Source: Arthonia radiata (taxonomy: Eukaryota > Ascomycota > Arthoniomycetes > Arthoniales > Arthoniaceae). From it: a stretch of 64,000 nt of DNA. The stretch is from NCBI GenBank assembly GCA_002989075.1, contig PSQN01000004.1, positions 992,001-1,056,000 on the forward strand, given 5' to 3'. Every line of letters starts with the position of its first letter. The stretch's first letter is position 1. A program made the position numbers and the translations under genes. The notes below the pieces were generated by a model. It was given only the letters and a program-made list of their open reading frames with translations, did no database searches and was not told where the DNA came from. This document shows positions 32,978 through 43,720 of this stretch, one piece after another.

Positions 32978-35617
32978 CTACCGTCCATAACGGTTGAGCT
33001 GAGCCATGATCTGCGACATGTCGTGCGGGTTCGACGTCAGCTGCTGGCCGTATTGCCCGCCTTGATTAACAGTTGGCGGCATTGCGCTCTGGGGTGTGCC
33101 TCCGGAAGTGCGCTGCATCACACTGAGAATTTGAGCTAGATCCTGGGAAGCGCTCTGAGGCGCTTGATGCTGTGACTGTTGGGCTTGATTTGGCAACGAA
33201 GGCTGAGGCGTAAAGGCATTGGGGGTCGCTGCTTGAGGCTGCCGGTTGAGGGAGTTGAGAATGTGCTGAAGTCGGTCGTTGTCGACATGTGGAGAAGTGT
33301 TGGCTTGTGGAGGTGGAACAGGTGGCGTCCGAAGCTGTTCAAAGCCTTGGACTGGAGGTGGTCGGGGCGGCTGACTATAAAATCCTTGCCCCAGTCCTTG
33401 CTGATCCGCAGCTGGCATTGGCGGATACATACCGAGAGGTTGAGGAGTCCCGTAGGAAGGGCGCATGGTTTGCTTTGCTCGGTTCGCTAGCTCGATGACG
33501 GTGTTTAGCTCATGGTTCTGATATTCTAAAGGAGGTTCGTCAGCAGATCTCCTCGCACATCTTCATTTGACGTGTTATTCTTACCCTCGTATCTAATGTT
33601 GTCTTCACCTTGGGTCCGATCGAAGACCGTCAAATGGTATCGTCCTATCGTCTGACTAAGACGATCGACTCTCATAATGGCGAGAACACGTTCGAGTATC
33701 TGACGCTGAACGACTAATGCCTCATCGAGTCCTGCGAGAAACAGGAAGTCTGTTCGAAGCCCACGCTGGGCAAACCTTGTTTTGATGTCCTCCACATACT
33801 GGCTTAAGAGGTGTGAGCAATTGGAACTCAATGTCAAGAGTGGAGCAAACTTACTGCTCTAGCGGGTCTTTCGCAATGAGCTGGACATCGGGAACGTTCT
33901 CAGGTCGACGATGTGGCAGCAGTAGTTGCGCGTCACCGTGCGGTGGGCGGCTCGGCATGATACTCTGAGGTAGCATGGGCGATCGCATGCGTTGCAAACC
34001 ATAGTGGTCTTCGCGAGTACGGAAGCGATCCGAAGAGCGAGGCCGGTATGGATTGTCATTGTGGCTGTTCCGCCCAACACCACGAATGCCAGCTGGCGAC
34101 CGCGATCGACGTCTGTTGCGTGACGATTGACCTTCGTTCTGCTGACTTCGTTTCTTGCCTCCGGGGGTGGAGACTTCTAGATCTGCTAGATGTCAAAATA
34201 TGACTGGTAAGTGGGCCTTTTGGACAGCACTTACGGATGGCCTTGCCACGAATGGCCACTCCTTCTTCCGCCTTCATTGCGCGGGCGCAATCGCTCGCCT
34301 CGAGGTATTGCACGAAGCCATAAGCTTGCTTGATCGAGATTTGAGCTAGCTTTCCGTGTTTGTGGAAGACATGGAAGAGATCGCGCTTTGTTACTTTTTC
34401 AGATGGGAGGTTGCCTGCGGTTGTCAGGGGTGACCGGATTAGTCAAGTGTATGCGACCTACCTAAAAACATCCTCGAGCCCTCGGGGAACTTCTCCCAAT
34501 TACCCTCCATAACGTATCTGCGCTCTGCTTCGAGGAAACCGTCGTATTTCTTCTGCGTCTCTGGGCTCCAAGGCATCTCACCGCCCGGGCCTCGCTTGAC
34601 ATCTTCTCCGGGCTGACTGACAAACGCAGTTTGATGTACGCTTGTAGGGGTGACACCTTGACCGGGGCTGGTGAAACTGGAGTGTTGCTGATGGCCGGAG
34701 AAATGAGGGATAGGTGGAGGCGGTAAAGATATGGAAGGAGCAACTTGAAGGCCTGGTGCGCCCGCAATTGTGAATGAAGCAGGAGCGGTGTGCGCTAAAG
34801 GAGCAAGAGAAGCAGTGGGAGACGACGTTGACTCTGTGTTGATCAAACCGGCGAGTTCTTGAGATTGCGCGTATGCGGGAAGCGTCTGGACTGGTGGGCG
34901 GGGAGGGAGGTTCGCATTGTCGGCAGGCGGCAATGCTGACTCGTCCTGGGAAGGAGGGGGCATTGATGGATATGGAACATTCTCGGTGGCATGCGTTTCA
35001 TTGGTTTGGGAAGTGGTAGCATTCAATGTCTCCGTAGTAGGAGCTGTGGACAGATTAGACGAGGCAGTAATGCCGTCGAGCAGCGCTTGAATATCAATGC
35101 CGGCGGAGGAGGGTGTGGCAGAGGGATTGGTGGGCACAAGGAAATCGTGGCGAGGCGCATCGACGTGATCAAGGTAGCCATTAGTTTGACCATTGATCTG
35201 GCTTTCTACTTTGATGGGCGTTGCAGATGTGGCCTGGGTATTTGAGGACGGAGTGGGCTCAGAGCGAGTGGAGGCATTGTGTTGTTCAGATAGAGAATAG
35301 CTCAAAGCAGGGCTGGGCTGAGAAGTGTTTGATGGAAATGTATTGACGTCGGTGTGGGTGAATCGGTTCTGTGTATTCGTCTGCGGGTCTTGCGCGACGG
35401 ACTCCATGGACCCATTTTTGAGCTCTTGACCATCAGTTCCTGCTTCTCCGTTTAAGGCCGCCTCTTCCAGTTGCCAGTGCGACGTCTCTTCGAACTCTGG
35501 ATCCATCTGAGTCTCTAAGAGGGCAATGTTGGAAGGCGCTGGGAAATACTGCGGCTTCGGTGACACGGGAGACAATGTGTCAGTGCGGTGTTCGGGTCCT
35601 TCGGCTGGAGCTTTCAT
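32978..35617 (-). CDS. nab3: Nab3-like RNA-binding protein (RRM)
   Basis: Five exons, 34462-35617, 34235-34414, 33855-34182, 33585-33802 and 32978-33525, with introns of 47, 52, 52 and 59 nt, give 809 residues. Residues 1 to about 380 are disordered and acidic to Pro/Thr-rich. One RRM follows, with RNP2-like RMFLGNLP and RNP1-like AYGFVQY, and intron 1 cuts the RRM inside RNP2. After a basic RS-like stretch (KKRSQQNEGQSSRNRRRSRS) comes the region typical of Nab3, starting NVPDVQLIAKDPLE and YVEDIKTRFAQRGLRTDFLF. The C-terminus is Gln/Pro-rich and ends SQIMAQLNRYGR. In yeast, Nab3 works with Nrd1 and Sen1 in early termination and decay of non-coding RNA and sits in the nucleus. ATG 35617 is the first in frame; the frame further upstream starts only with GTG. 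Confidence 0.88.
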
Positions 35618-35660
35618 TGAAGATAGAGCGTGGATGCGGACAAACCGCGAGCCGCGAGAG

Positions 35661-35903
35661 TTATAAGAAGTCCATAGACTGATGAGCACCTGTCTGCTTA
35701 GTGTACTTCAACGATTTGCGGGTTGCGGCGCGAGCGCTGCAGTCGCTGTAATTCGCAACGGCAAAGCGAGATGTTGCTGAATAGCGAGGGCTGATAGTCA
35801 AGTCGAGCGACGGTAGTGATGAGAAAAGAGTACGAGCACCGTACGAAGGTGGATGTGCTCTTGTAAGTTTTGGTGAGGTGTTGAGAAGGCGCGACAGAGC
35901 CAT
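35661..35903 (-). CDS. Possible 80-residue mitochondrial-type peptide
   Basis: An ATG-started frame of 80 residues reads MALSRLLNTSPKLTRAHPP, then SLPSLDLTISPRYSATSRF. The N-terminus is basic, hydroxylated and free of acidic residues, as in mitochondrial presequences. It ends only 43 bp before the start of the Nab3-like gene on the same strand, so it may instead be part of that gene's leader or an alternative first exon; a GTGCTC donor-like site lies near its end. A MITE-like element sits about 50 bp upstream. No family recognised. Confidence 0.35.
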   Translation of the reverse strand: MALSRLLNTSPKLTRAHPPSYGARTLFSSLPSLDLTISPRYSATSRFAVANYSDCSARAATRKSLKYTKQTGAHQSMDFL

Positions 35904-37580
35904 TTTGCGGCAGAATTGCAGAGCATGAGTCGCATGAGAGTTACCACCGCTACTGTGCGTCTCAGGTTAGGTTGCCGAGTAATTGGGGGCGTTTCGGCTT
36001 GGGGCTTCATACCCAAGGGTCCCCCGCAGAACCCCCAAGAAGCCATTCGCAGAAGAAACTGCAGGGCCAAAAGGCCCCTATGTGCTCGGCAACCTAACCT
36101 GAGACGCACAGCAACCTGAAATGACGCGCCTATTTGGGCGATTTCTTGTTACCTTCCCATACGGGACGCCACCGCTGCGCGCTGCAAGATTTGCATCTTC
36201 GACCCCCAAAGAGTGATACTCGTGAGTCGATATATAGTTGTCTCGTGCCGCTGTACTGGCCCATCTCCGAATAAGCACTTCTAGCTCGAAGCTTGTGAGC
36301 TTGCGTGGCGTTCCGAAACGGCACAGCGCGAACGGTAGACTCTTCATCCAACACCGTCAAGCAGATCATTCTGGGATCGAGCTAGAGGGCACCATTCCCA
36401 ATGTACTACTTTAGTATTCAGAGCGCCCCCATTTCAGACGGAACAACTCGTCAACATCAGTCCCAAAACTCGCCGAGCTCATTGAGGCCGTCCTGTCTCG
36501 CCGCGTCCCATCATTTTGCCCCGTTGAAACCTGTCCATTGCCAATACTGCCGGCCTAACGTCTTGGTTCGCCGCGCCGGCTTCGGCTTCTGAGGTTGACG
36601 TTCAAGGCCGCATCTTGCCTGGACCGTATCGACAGCAAGACTCTTATTTTTCTGCATCTGCTGCGCGTCCACACTTGCGCTGATCTCTCAGCATCTGCTC
36701 TAGACAGTGTTAGGTTGAACGGTAGGAGCGTGAAAGCAGCAGCAACGACCAAATAGTATCGACGCAAGGGGCTGCCGAGCATCTGACGGGTTATACAACG
36801 TGGCTGGTTGGTGGCTCTACACGGATGTAGTCGAACGATCCCTTTACAAAGATGCATTACCGAAAAGACCTGAGCCCTACCCTCAATCGAGCGTGGCTGC
36901 TCCAGCCCAGTGGGGTCTTGGAGATGGCCAAAATAGAGTCAGACTATGTTTGATACATGCGTCTTGTACAAAAACAGTAACGAGTTGCTTGTGTGCCAGC
37001 TTCAGCTTCAGCTGCTAAAAACATATGAGCATCGCGACTATTACTTAGCGATGAATGTGAGCTGTCTATAAGAAGGGAGTTGAATACCATGGGCTAACAG
37101 GCTCGAGCAAAGACGAAGAGCGGTGAGAAAAGTGAGACCTGACGCGCAAATACTCTTCTTGCGTTGCGTCAAGCTTATGATGTAAGCAAACATTCTGCGT
37201 AGGATTGAAGACGGAATGAGAGTAACAAATTGTGACATTCCACAGTCGACACACACATGAAAAGCATTTTGCGGGAAGAATGGCTTGGCCTGACTTGATG
37301 CTTCTGATATATGTGCCCCAAACAGATGACCGTAGAGATTACTGGACCCTGCTTGAAATATTCTTAGGGCACCTGCTGACTGGTAGGCAAGTTTTCTCGC
37401 ATGCGAGTGCTACTCCACTTCTCATTCTTCTCTATTGAGTGTTTTCGGAGAAATTGAACGCCACTTTGCTTTTACTTCGCTCGCAAGATGATTACTTGGA
37501 TTGTCCCAAGCAGGCGCGCAGACCAGAGATGCTGCAAGGTAGGCGTCGATCGGCTTTGATGCGAGCACACCAACGGCAGG
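35904..37580. other. Intergenic region with a MITE-like element
   Basis: No supported gene. It contains the inverted-repeat element 35953-36111. The remainder, including frames at 36078-36369 and 36555-36857, shows no recognisable coding content. The right edge holds sequence downstream of the stop of the subtilase-like gene that still reads as its former C-terminus for about 40 codons. Confidence 0.5.
35953..36111. mobile_element. MITE-like element, 159 bp, perfect 27-bp terminal inverted repeats
   Basis: The left end 35953-35979 (CTGTGCGTCTCAGGTTAGGT plus TGCCGAG) is the exact reverse complement of the right end 36085-36111. The 105-bp interior is GC-rich, has no coding potential and contains further partial self-complementarity. 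Size and ends fit a non-autonomous DNA transposon (MITE). I see no clear target-site duplication, so the superfamily cannot be named. It lies in the upstream region of the 35661-35903 frame and of the Nab3-like gene. Confidence 0.75.
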
Positions 37581-38857
37581 TCAGTAGTTAGAGAAGTCAC
37601 ACCTTCGACCTGTTCCGTCGTGAGCGCCGACGGTGATGACGCTGGAAAGCCAAGCTGGGCTAAACCAGGAAGCAGGCATTCCCGAGTCTCCTGCAGCAAC
37701 AAAAACGAGAACCCCCACACTCTCAAGCATTGCAACAGCATCCTGTAGATCCTGTTCTTGATCGAATTCGGCGGCAGAAGCACCGACCTGGGGCCGGCGA
37801 CCCACAATGCTTATATTGACCACAGCGCGCCCCTCCCGGCCCTTCTTCACGATATCTTGAAAGATTTCTTCCAGACACTGCGCCAGATGGCATGCTTGAA
37901 AGACCTCTGCGTCTTCGTCACCGTCTGGTGGAACCGCGCCGAACTTCTCAATGGCGCCATCGACCAATGTCACATTTACATCGCCTTGAAGCTCATTCAA
38001 CAGTATCGAAGCAACGTAAGAACCCTGCAACGGCTGTGGGTTCTTGGCCTTGTTGGTCTTGAAGTACTCGTTCACGGAAAGCTCTAGAAGTTCGACCTTC
38101 GCCGGCAGGTCGGGGGTAATGCCGCCGTCAAGTATGTAGGCAAACATCATCGGGCCCTGAGACTCTGCCGCGGTGGCGCTGCGCGTCGGCATTGGGTCAC
38201 CCTTCGGTGTCGGGAGTCCGTGAAGCATCGGTGGTCCAGTCGGTTCGATATGCTTTATATCGGACAGTAGACGAATCTGTGCAAGACATTTCTGGTGCCT
38301 TGAATCTTGTGGTGCGAACCTTGAGATGTACGCTCTTGCGGAAAGTTCAGCGTGCTAGAGACAAACTTTGTTAGCTATGCCATGTTGTAGATCCTATGAT
38401 TGAGAACACCAATACCGATGTTGCATAGATCCGAGGCTTCGTCAGAGAGATCTGCTCCCGATCTTGTTGATCACTGTCGAGCGAGGCGAAGATGTCGTTA
38501 ATCTGTGCAATACGTTGACGGAACAGCGGCTCTCGAATGTCTTTTGTGAATGTGACTTTGAACCCAGTGACTCTGGTAGAGTTATCGACAAACGGCGGAG
38601 ATATGAAGCTGGAGAGCACACGCGTGGACTGGATATTGAAGCCTGATCTATCTTGACGCAAAGGGATACGAGTGGTGAAGCTTGATGGTTGACGCTGTAC
38701 CAACCTCAAAGCCGCGAAGCCTTGCTTCCAGGGCATTCCGGTCTTGATCATGAAACGCGTTGGTCGCGCTATCAACTTGATAGCGGTGTTTGAGGTTTGA
38801 GTCAGTCGACAAGCAGATACATAAGAAATTCAGAGGCAGTTTAGAACGGGTGTGCAT
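37581..38857 (-). pseudogene. Degenerate subtilisin-like (S8) protein
   Basis: Exons 38705-38857, 38416-38628 and 37581-38354, with introns of 76 and 61 nt, encode 379 residues. The last exon holds a subtilase core: FAYILDGGI at the catalytic Asp position, then QGSYVASIL where the family has the catalytic His (GTHVAS), then VGVLVFVAAGDSG and SVITVGAHDGTGRRCDFSNY. The frame stops with TGA at 37581-37583, exactly where a Gly normally follows FSNY. Beyond the stop, the same frame goes on with PAVGVLASKP, so the stop is a likely Gly-to-stop change. The catalytic Ser segment is therefore lost and the His is replaced. It is either a pseudogene or an inactive pseudo-enzyme. The N-terminal 200 residues match nothing I know. 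Fungal S8 domains also occur in NLR-like proteins, but no such context is visible. Confidence 0.6.
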
Positions 38858-39345
38858 CAGGTACAAAAGCAGGGTAGTTTATTTCATCACGTCACAAACC
38901 TTGAGACTCCTCTACCTAGATCTACGCAAGTGACGCGTCGAGCGGTTTCGATCAAAAAGGTGGTGAAATCTCAAGTCAAGGTGCTGAAGTGTTCCCACCA
39001 TGATGAATTCAGCACCAGCTTGCAGGAACTTGTCGTGATACACGCTGTCAAAATATGTCGAAGATTTTGTGCAGTATGACTGGGAAAGTCCACATAACAT
39101 ATGAGAAGACGAGTGATGTTGCATGATGGAGATGACACAAGTGACAAGCTCTTCGTCTCATAGAACTTATAATCCTGCCTGAATACTTAGGCCTACATAT
39201 TTGATCACGATCGCGGAAACATTCGTGAGCCGGTTAAGCTGGGCCGACATGCGAAAAGCAATGCCTCGTTTCCTTGAAAAGGGCATGTAAACACTCAAAT
39301 AGTGCCACCTGCCACGCAGCCTCCCGAGATGGAATCCCACTTGTA
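38858..39345. other. Divergent promoter region
   Basis: About 490 bp between the subtilase-like gene (minus) and the ICT1-like gene (plus). No coding sequence supported. A short upstream frame starts at 39329 (ATGGAATCCC) and overlaps the ICT1-like start, a possible uORF. Confidence 0.45.
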
Positions 39346-40049
39346 ATGTGGAGATCTGTAAGGTGGCATAGAAGCCTACAGAGTCTGACGGCATCGAGAT
39401 CATATGCGCAGCGCCCGAACCAATTTGGCGAGGAGGACCTGAGGAACGCGAGGCAATGGCTTGCTTCCTTCTCCGGCGTGCCGGCTAACGTTTACGATGT
39501 ATCATACAGTCGATCGTCCGGTCCCGGGGGGCAGAACGTGAACAAGTAGGTCTTTCGATGCGCACTGAGCCGAGAACAAGCCGTCGGAAGATTGCAGCCG
39601 CCATGGTCCTGTGCGTGGACGCTGATGGGTTTTGCAGAGTGAATTCGAAGGCGACATTGAAAGTGGACCTCCATGCTCTGCTGAGCGATATTCCCCCAAT
39701 ATTGCACGATGGCATCCGCCAATCCTCGTACTGCGCCAGCCGATCCGACTTGCTTGTCATCTCGAGTGACGAGAGTCGCAAGCAGAACGACAATCGCGCG
39801 AACTGTGAGACGAAGCTGCGGAACCTGATTCAAGATGTCGGTCGCCAGTGCGTGCCTGGGGAGACATCGTCTGATACTAAGCAGCGCGTGAAGCAGCTGT
39901 GAGCTCTCTTGTCGTGTGCACATAATGTGCTCTCCGGCTGACCTTTGTTTAGAAAGTATGCTGCGAATGAGGCCCGCGTGAGGGACAAGAAGTCGCATAG
40001 TAGCAAGAAGAGTGCGCGACGTGGCAGCTCTTCGTCAGATGGCTACTGA
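39346..40049 (+). CDS. Mitochondrial peptidyl-tRNA hydrolase, ICT1/Pth4 type (GGQ)
   Basis: Three exons, 39346-39545, 39638-39898 and 39953-40049, with introns of 92 and 54 nt, encode 185 residues. The protein begins MWRSVRWHRSLQSLTASRSY, a basic presequence without acidic residues. The RF1-type domain has YSRSSGPGGQNVNKVNSKAT, in which GGQ is the catalytic motif that positions water at the peptidyl-tRNA ester, followed by RSDLLVISSDESRKQNDNRA. The basic tail KYAANEARVRDKKSHSSKKS fits the ribosome-binding tail of this family. It frees stalled mitochondrial ribosomes. Intron 1 lies right after the GGQ motif. The stop codon overlaps the end of the UTP6 gene on the other strand by 15 bp of coding sequence. 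Confidence 0.9.
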
Positions 40050-41397
40050 TGCGCAACCATGACTCCTTTGTGGGTGCGACAATCGCCGCACGGTGCCATC
40101 CAAGATAGTCTCGAGCTCTGGCACGAGTTTCTCGTCCTCCGCCAGCGGCTTCAGCCACGTCAGAAGGTTGCTTTGCAGCCTAGCCCTGTCGTCGTCATTC
40201 TCCTGTGCCGTCAAAGACGACTTAACCTCCGCCAGCGTCTTCCGCAGAACGCTTGGGAAGTCTGGCGAATCTACTGCGGTGCCGATCAGGGGCATCCGGC
40301 ATTGACAGCTTCTGATGACTGCGAGGTCCGGGTTTGCTGCTTCGGTCATGCTCTGGACGACGTGCTGGAGTACTCTTCGCGTGCAAGGGAGTTCGGAGAA
40401 CTGCGCGAATTTGTCGAAGAAGGTCTCAGCCAGGTCCGATGAGTGACTGTACGCTTTCATAGCTTGATCAAAGACAGCTATGGGTATCGCACCGGTCATG
40501 GCTGGAGTCGAGGAGAAGTGGTGGAAGGCTTTGGGATCGTGCGATGCAGCGGCGGCTGTATCAGACTCACTTCGTTGGTTGTTGGTAGCATCAGAAATCA
40601 CGTCTGCATCCACCTCTTCCCGCCGCGCCTGTTCAGAATGCTGCGTCGTGCCATTCTCAAGTCCCCTGTGCTCTTCGATTTCGCTTCCCTCGAGTCCCAA
40701 GACTTTCCTGCGCTCCTTGATCCACCTCATCTCTGCCCGCGCAAAACGTAGATATAGATCTTTACCACCTTTCGTATTCCCACAGAACCTCAGGCCTCGC
40801 AAATAGTAGCCTCTCGCAGCGCTCAGATCGCCCGACCCCTCGGCCCAGCCAGCTGCATATCCCCATACCTCCGGCCTTGTCGGAAACAGTCGCAAGCACT
40901 CAGTAAGTACCTTCTGCCCTCTCTTCACCGCCGCCTGCTCGCGACAGAAGTGTAGATATTGCGCCCAAAGGCCCAGATCGCCCTTGAATTTTATCGTCGC
41001 GCGGTCCAGAATCTTGAAGAGCCGCCTCTGCTGAGACGTACGCAGCTTTTGTGCAGACTTTTGAGGGACGGCATGTCGTGTCAGTCGCTTGGAGAGGAGG
41101 AGTGAGATGTTCGATTCATAGGTCAGGTAGCGGATGTAGAGCGCTGGAGTGGCTTCGCGCGAGTTGAGCTGGGTTTCGAAGCCTGTGCGCTGTGATGTTA
41201 TGGATTGGATCTCGGGCTGAGCAGTTATCAGCAAGCGTTCAAAATCCTTTGGCGCAGGGTTTGCGCGTTGCGACCGCGCGCAAGCTTAATGAATCTCTCT
41301 TACCCACCTTGGTGAAGAGCTGTCGCCGCTCCCATTCGCGCAGATCTGGCACGGTCTGCTCGATGTAGAAGCGAGCTTTGTCACTTGCCGCAGCCAT
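40035..41397 (-). CDS. utp6: UTP6, U3 snoRNP / SSU processome subunit
   Basis: Two exons, 41308-41397 and 40035-41216, with an intron of 91 nt, encode 423 residues. The N-terminus MAAASDKARFYIEQTVPDLR and EWERRQLFTK, followed by PEIQSITSQRTGFETQLNSR, is the conserved UTP6 start. HAT-type half-TPR repeats follow, seen in PALYIRYLTYESNI, LWAQYLHFCREQ and DLYLRFARAEMRWIKERRK. UTP6 works in the nucleolus in the 90S pre-ribosome for 18S rRNA processing. The middle (residues about 215-260) is a divergent acidic insert. The length is close to the yeast protein. It is divergent from the UPF0390 gene (starts 208 bp apart) and convergent with the ICT1-like gene, with a 15-bp coding overlap. Confidence 0.9.
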
Positions 41398-41605
41398 AGT
41401 GAAGACTCCGGCGTGAGTGTTTGAGGTTGCACGTTGCAATTAGAGCTGATCTACCCTTCAATCACTGAGCAGGGTTGAGCGGCAATGCCAAGATTTCGCA
41501 AAATTCGACGTGCTTTGTGATGTATCCCCTCACTTTCTGAACATTTACCTCAAACAACATATCGTTGTCGTATCTGAAATCCCATAAACACAAGCGTCAT
41601 TAGAC

Positions 41606-41941
41606 ATGCCACAAGGCATCGTCAAGTCCAAAGCCGCCAGCGGTCCCAAAGCCAGCAACAAGACCACGCACAGCTCCAAAGCCCGCTCGCGATCCAACCC
41701 AGGCAAATTAGCAGCACACGCACCCAAGGATGCTAAGGTCGCGAAGCTCCAAAAGCAAGCCAAGAAAGGGCATAGCGGACTCACGGCTAAGCTTGAGAGT
41801 AGGCTGGCAGAGCGCGCAGGACATACTGAGATGATCGGCTCAAAAGGTGGTGTCAAAAGGGATCTGGGCAAGAAAGACTTGGAGAAGCAGAGAAGGAGCG
41901 GCGGAGCTGGTGCCGGTCATGGGAGCTTCAAGAAGGGTTGA
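41606..41941 (+). CDS. UPF0390 / DUF2462 small basic protein
   Basis: A single exon encodes 111 residues. It starts MPQGIVKSKAASGPKASNKT and has the family core: a Lys/Ser-rich N-terminus, then HSGLTAKLESRLAERAGHTEM with AGH, then a basic tail. Proteins of this family (human C19orf53, Leydig cell tumour 10 kDa protein homolog) are small and very basic. Their function is poorly known; a nucleolar or ribosomal role is likely and would fit the shared promoter with UTP6. The C-terminal 30 residues (Gly/Arg/Lys-rich) are longer than in many homologs. The start context GACATGCC is acceptable and no upstream ATG competes. Confidence 0.82.
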   Translation: MPQGIVKSKAASGPKASNKTTHSSKARSRSNPGKLAAHAPKDAKVAKLQKQAKKGHSGLTAKLESRLAERAGHTEMIGSKGGVKRDLGKKDLEKQRRSGGAGAGHGSFKKG

Positions 41942-42108
41942 AGAATATAAGAGATTTGGACAACGACGTGTTCCGAGTGCAAGGCGACCTGTCAATCGAT
42001 CATCAGGGAACGGCTCGAGTACTATGCTACGGTATTCATGGGCCAAAGAGGCAACGCCAGGGCGCCAAATGCTAGTTAAACCCCTTTCAGCGCATCCCAT
42101 TCAAACAA

Positions 42109-43720
42109 TCATAGCGCTCTTGCAGCCTCGCCGCCACCACTCTCAACAGGCTCCTCTCGTCTTTTGCCACGACCAATTCCTCCCTCACCAACGCCCATGC
42201 GTCTTGCAACATAGCGCTGCGCTACGATACTACACCGGCATGTTAGTTCCTGTCAAGGATTGCCAGAGGGACGAGCACATACCCGACGCTCAACGTCAGA
42301 AGCTCCTCCATCCACTCCGAAATCCATTCACGTGGATCAACGCCGCCATTGGCAACGACTTCTCGGATATCCTAGGGTCGCAAGTCAGCACATCAGTCTC
42401 GATTATATGAACGGATCACTTTACCTCTGGCAAGACTTGCACAAATTGAGTACCGTCATGCACAGCCTCTTCGGATTGAGCATCCATCCAATCGATCCAC
42501 TTCTGCGGAAGCGACTGCGACAGCGCTGAAAAGGTGATAGAATGGATTGGGTCATGCAAGTAAATGGCGAACGCAACAAGCTGGTCAGGCTTCTCCGATT
42601 CATCTTTGACAATCTTTTCGCTCTCGGTCTGGTCCTTGGAGTCTTTACTCGCCGCAAAAAGCTCCTGTGGATTAGCATGTGAGATAGCCTGGATGCACAC
42701 AAAGATGTCGCTCGTTCTCGTGGGGTTAGACTCTGACAGGACGCTCGTCGCCTGCTTCATGGCGTCCTCAAGGCCACCGCGCGACGCGTAGAAATCATGC
42801 GAATATGCTTCAGCGCTTGCGCGGGCCAGCTTTGTGCCCTCGGTGAGTCCCTGCACAGCATTCAAGCTGCGAGATGTCTGCGCCGACTGCCACCACGGTC
42901 CGTCAGTCCAGCCTGTCGAGCCTGAGCCTGCGTAGCCGATCTCTGACGGTCGACGTTGACCCGATTCGGAGCCTCGCTGGATCACCAACAGATCACCGCC
43001 CTCGACTTGCGCCATGACGCGCGAAAACGCTTGATAGATCAATGGGTCCAGAGCCGGATATCCTACAATGTCATGCGTAATGTGTATCTGCAAACGCTCA
43101 TGCTGTGAGATGGGCGGCGCCAGTGTATGAAGTATGTTGGTGAACGTTGGTAGCGCGCGAGAGCCAAGATCAGCACCCAGTCCTTTCAGCAAGCCGACAT
43201 TGCCTTTGGCTTGCTCCACCCATTTGTGTGCATCTTCACTCTTCTGCAGCTGCTCCACCGCATCTTGCGCCTGCTTGACCGCCGTGGTCGCAAAGCTCGA
43301 AAGCCCAGAGAGTCCGCCCCACCATCCACCTTTGTTCTGTGCACTTGAATCCTCGGCGCTTTTGGGATGAGACGGCATCGTAGTAGGTGGAGTCCGCAGA
43401 TCAGCCGAGGTGCGAGCTTGCTGCTTGTCCTCGCTGCTTCGTCCGGAGTTGGAGGACGTCGGCGTGTACTTCTTTGTGGAGGCGGCGGAGGAGGGAGCCT
43501 GAGGGGTGCTGGACCTGCTTGGTACGACCAATTGAGATTTGATGTCGGCGAAGACCTCATCGTCAGCCTCTGCAGCAGTCCCAGATTTCTCAGTGGGCGG
43601 CGCTGTATTGTTGTTGTTATTGTCAGATGGTGCTGCGTCCCCGTCGCCGATCTGCGCGAACAGGTCTTCGAGCTCCTTGTCAGAAGCGGCGACCTTTTTT
43701 GATGCCATGGCAGCAGACAT
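42109..43720 (-). CDS. mtc1: MTC1-like protein (maintenance of telomere capping 1)
   Basis: Three exons, 42425-43720, 42283-42371 and 42109-42229, with introns of 53 and 53 nt, encode 501 residues. The N-terminus is a short acidic helix (KELEDLFAQIGDGD), then a disordered Ser/Thr-rich stretch, then the family signature KGGWWGGLSGLSSFATTAV. A long conserved globular part follows (LPTFTNILHTLAPPISQHER, IVGYPALDPLIYQAFSRVM). The last exons add DIREVVANGGVDPREWISEW and a basic tail GRGKRREEPVESG. Yeast MTC1 is a COPI-associated cytoplasmic protein found through genetic interaction with telomere capping; the molecular activity is not established. An alternative start at Met 5 (43708) exists. Without the two small introns the protein would end after VLPEVK, so they matter. 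Confidence 0.87.

Noticed and set aside
41847-42410. Plus-strand open frame of 187 codons after the UPF0390 gene
   Set aside because: It overlaps the UPF0390 C-terminus in another frame and is antisense to the two small MTC1 exons, which are supported by splice sites and family-like sequence.
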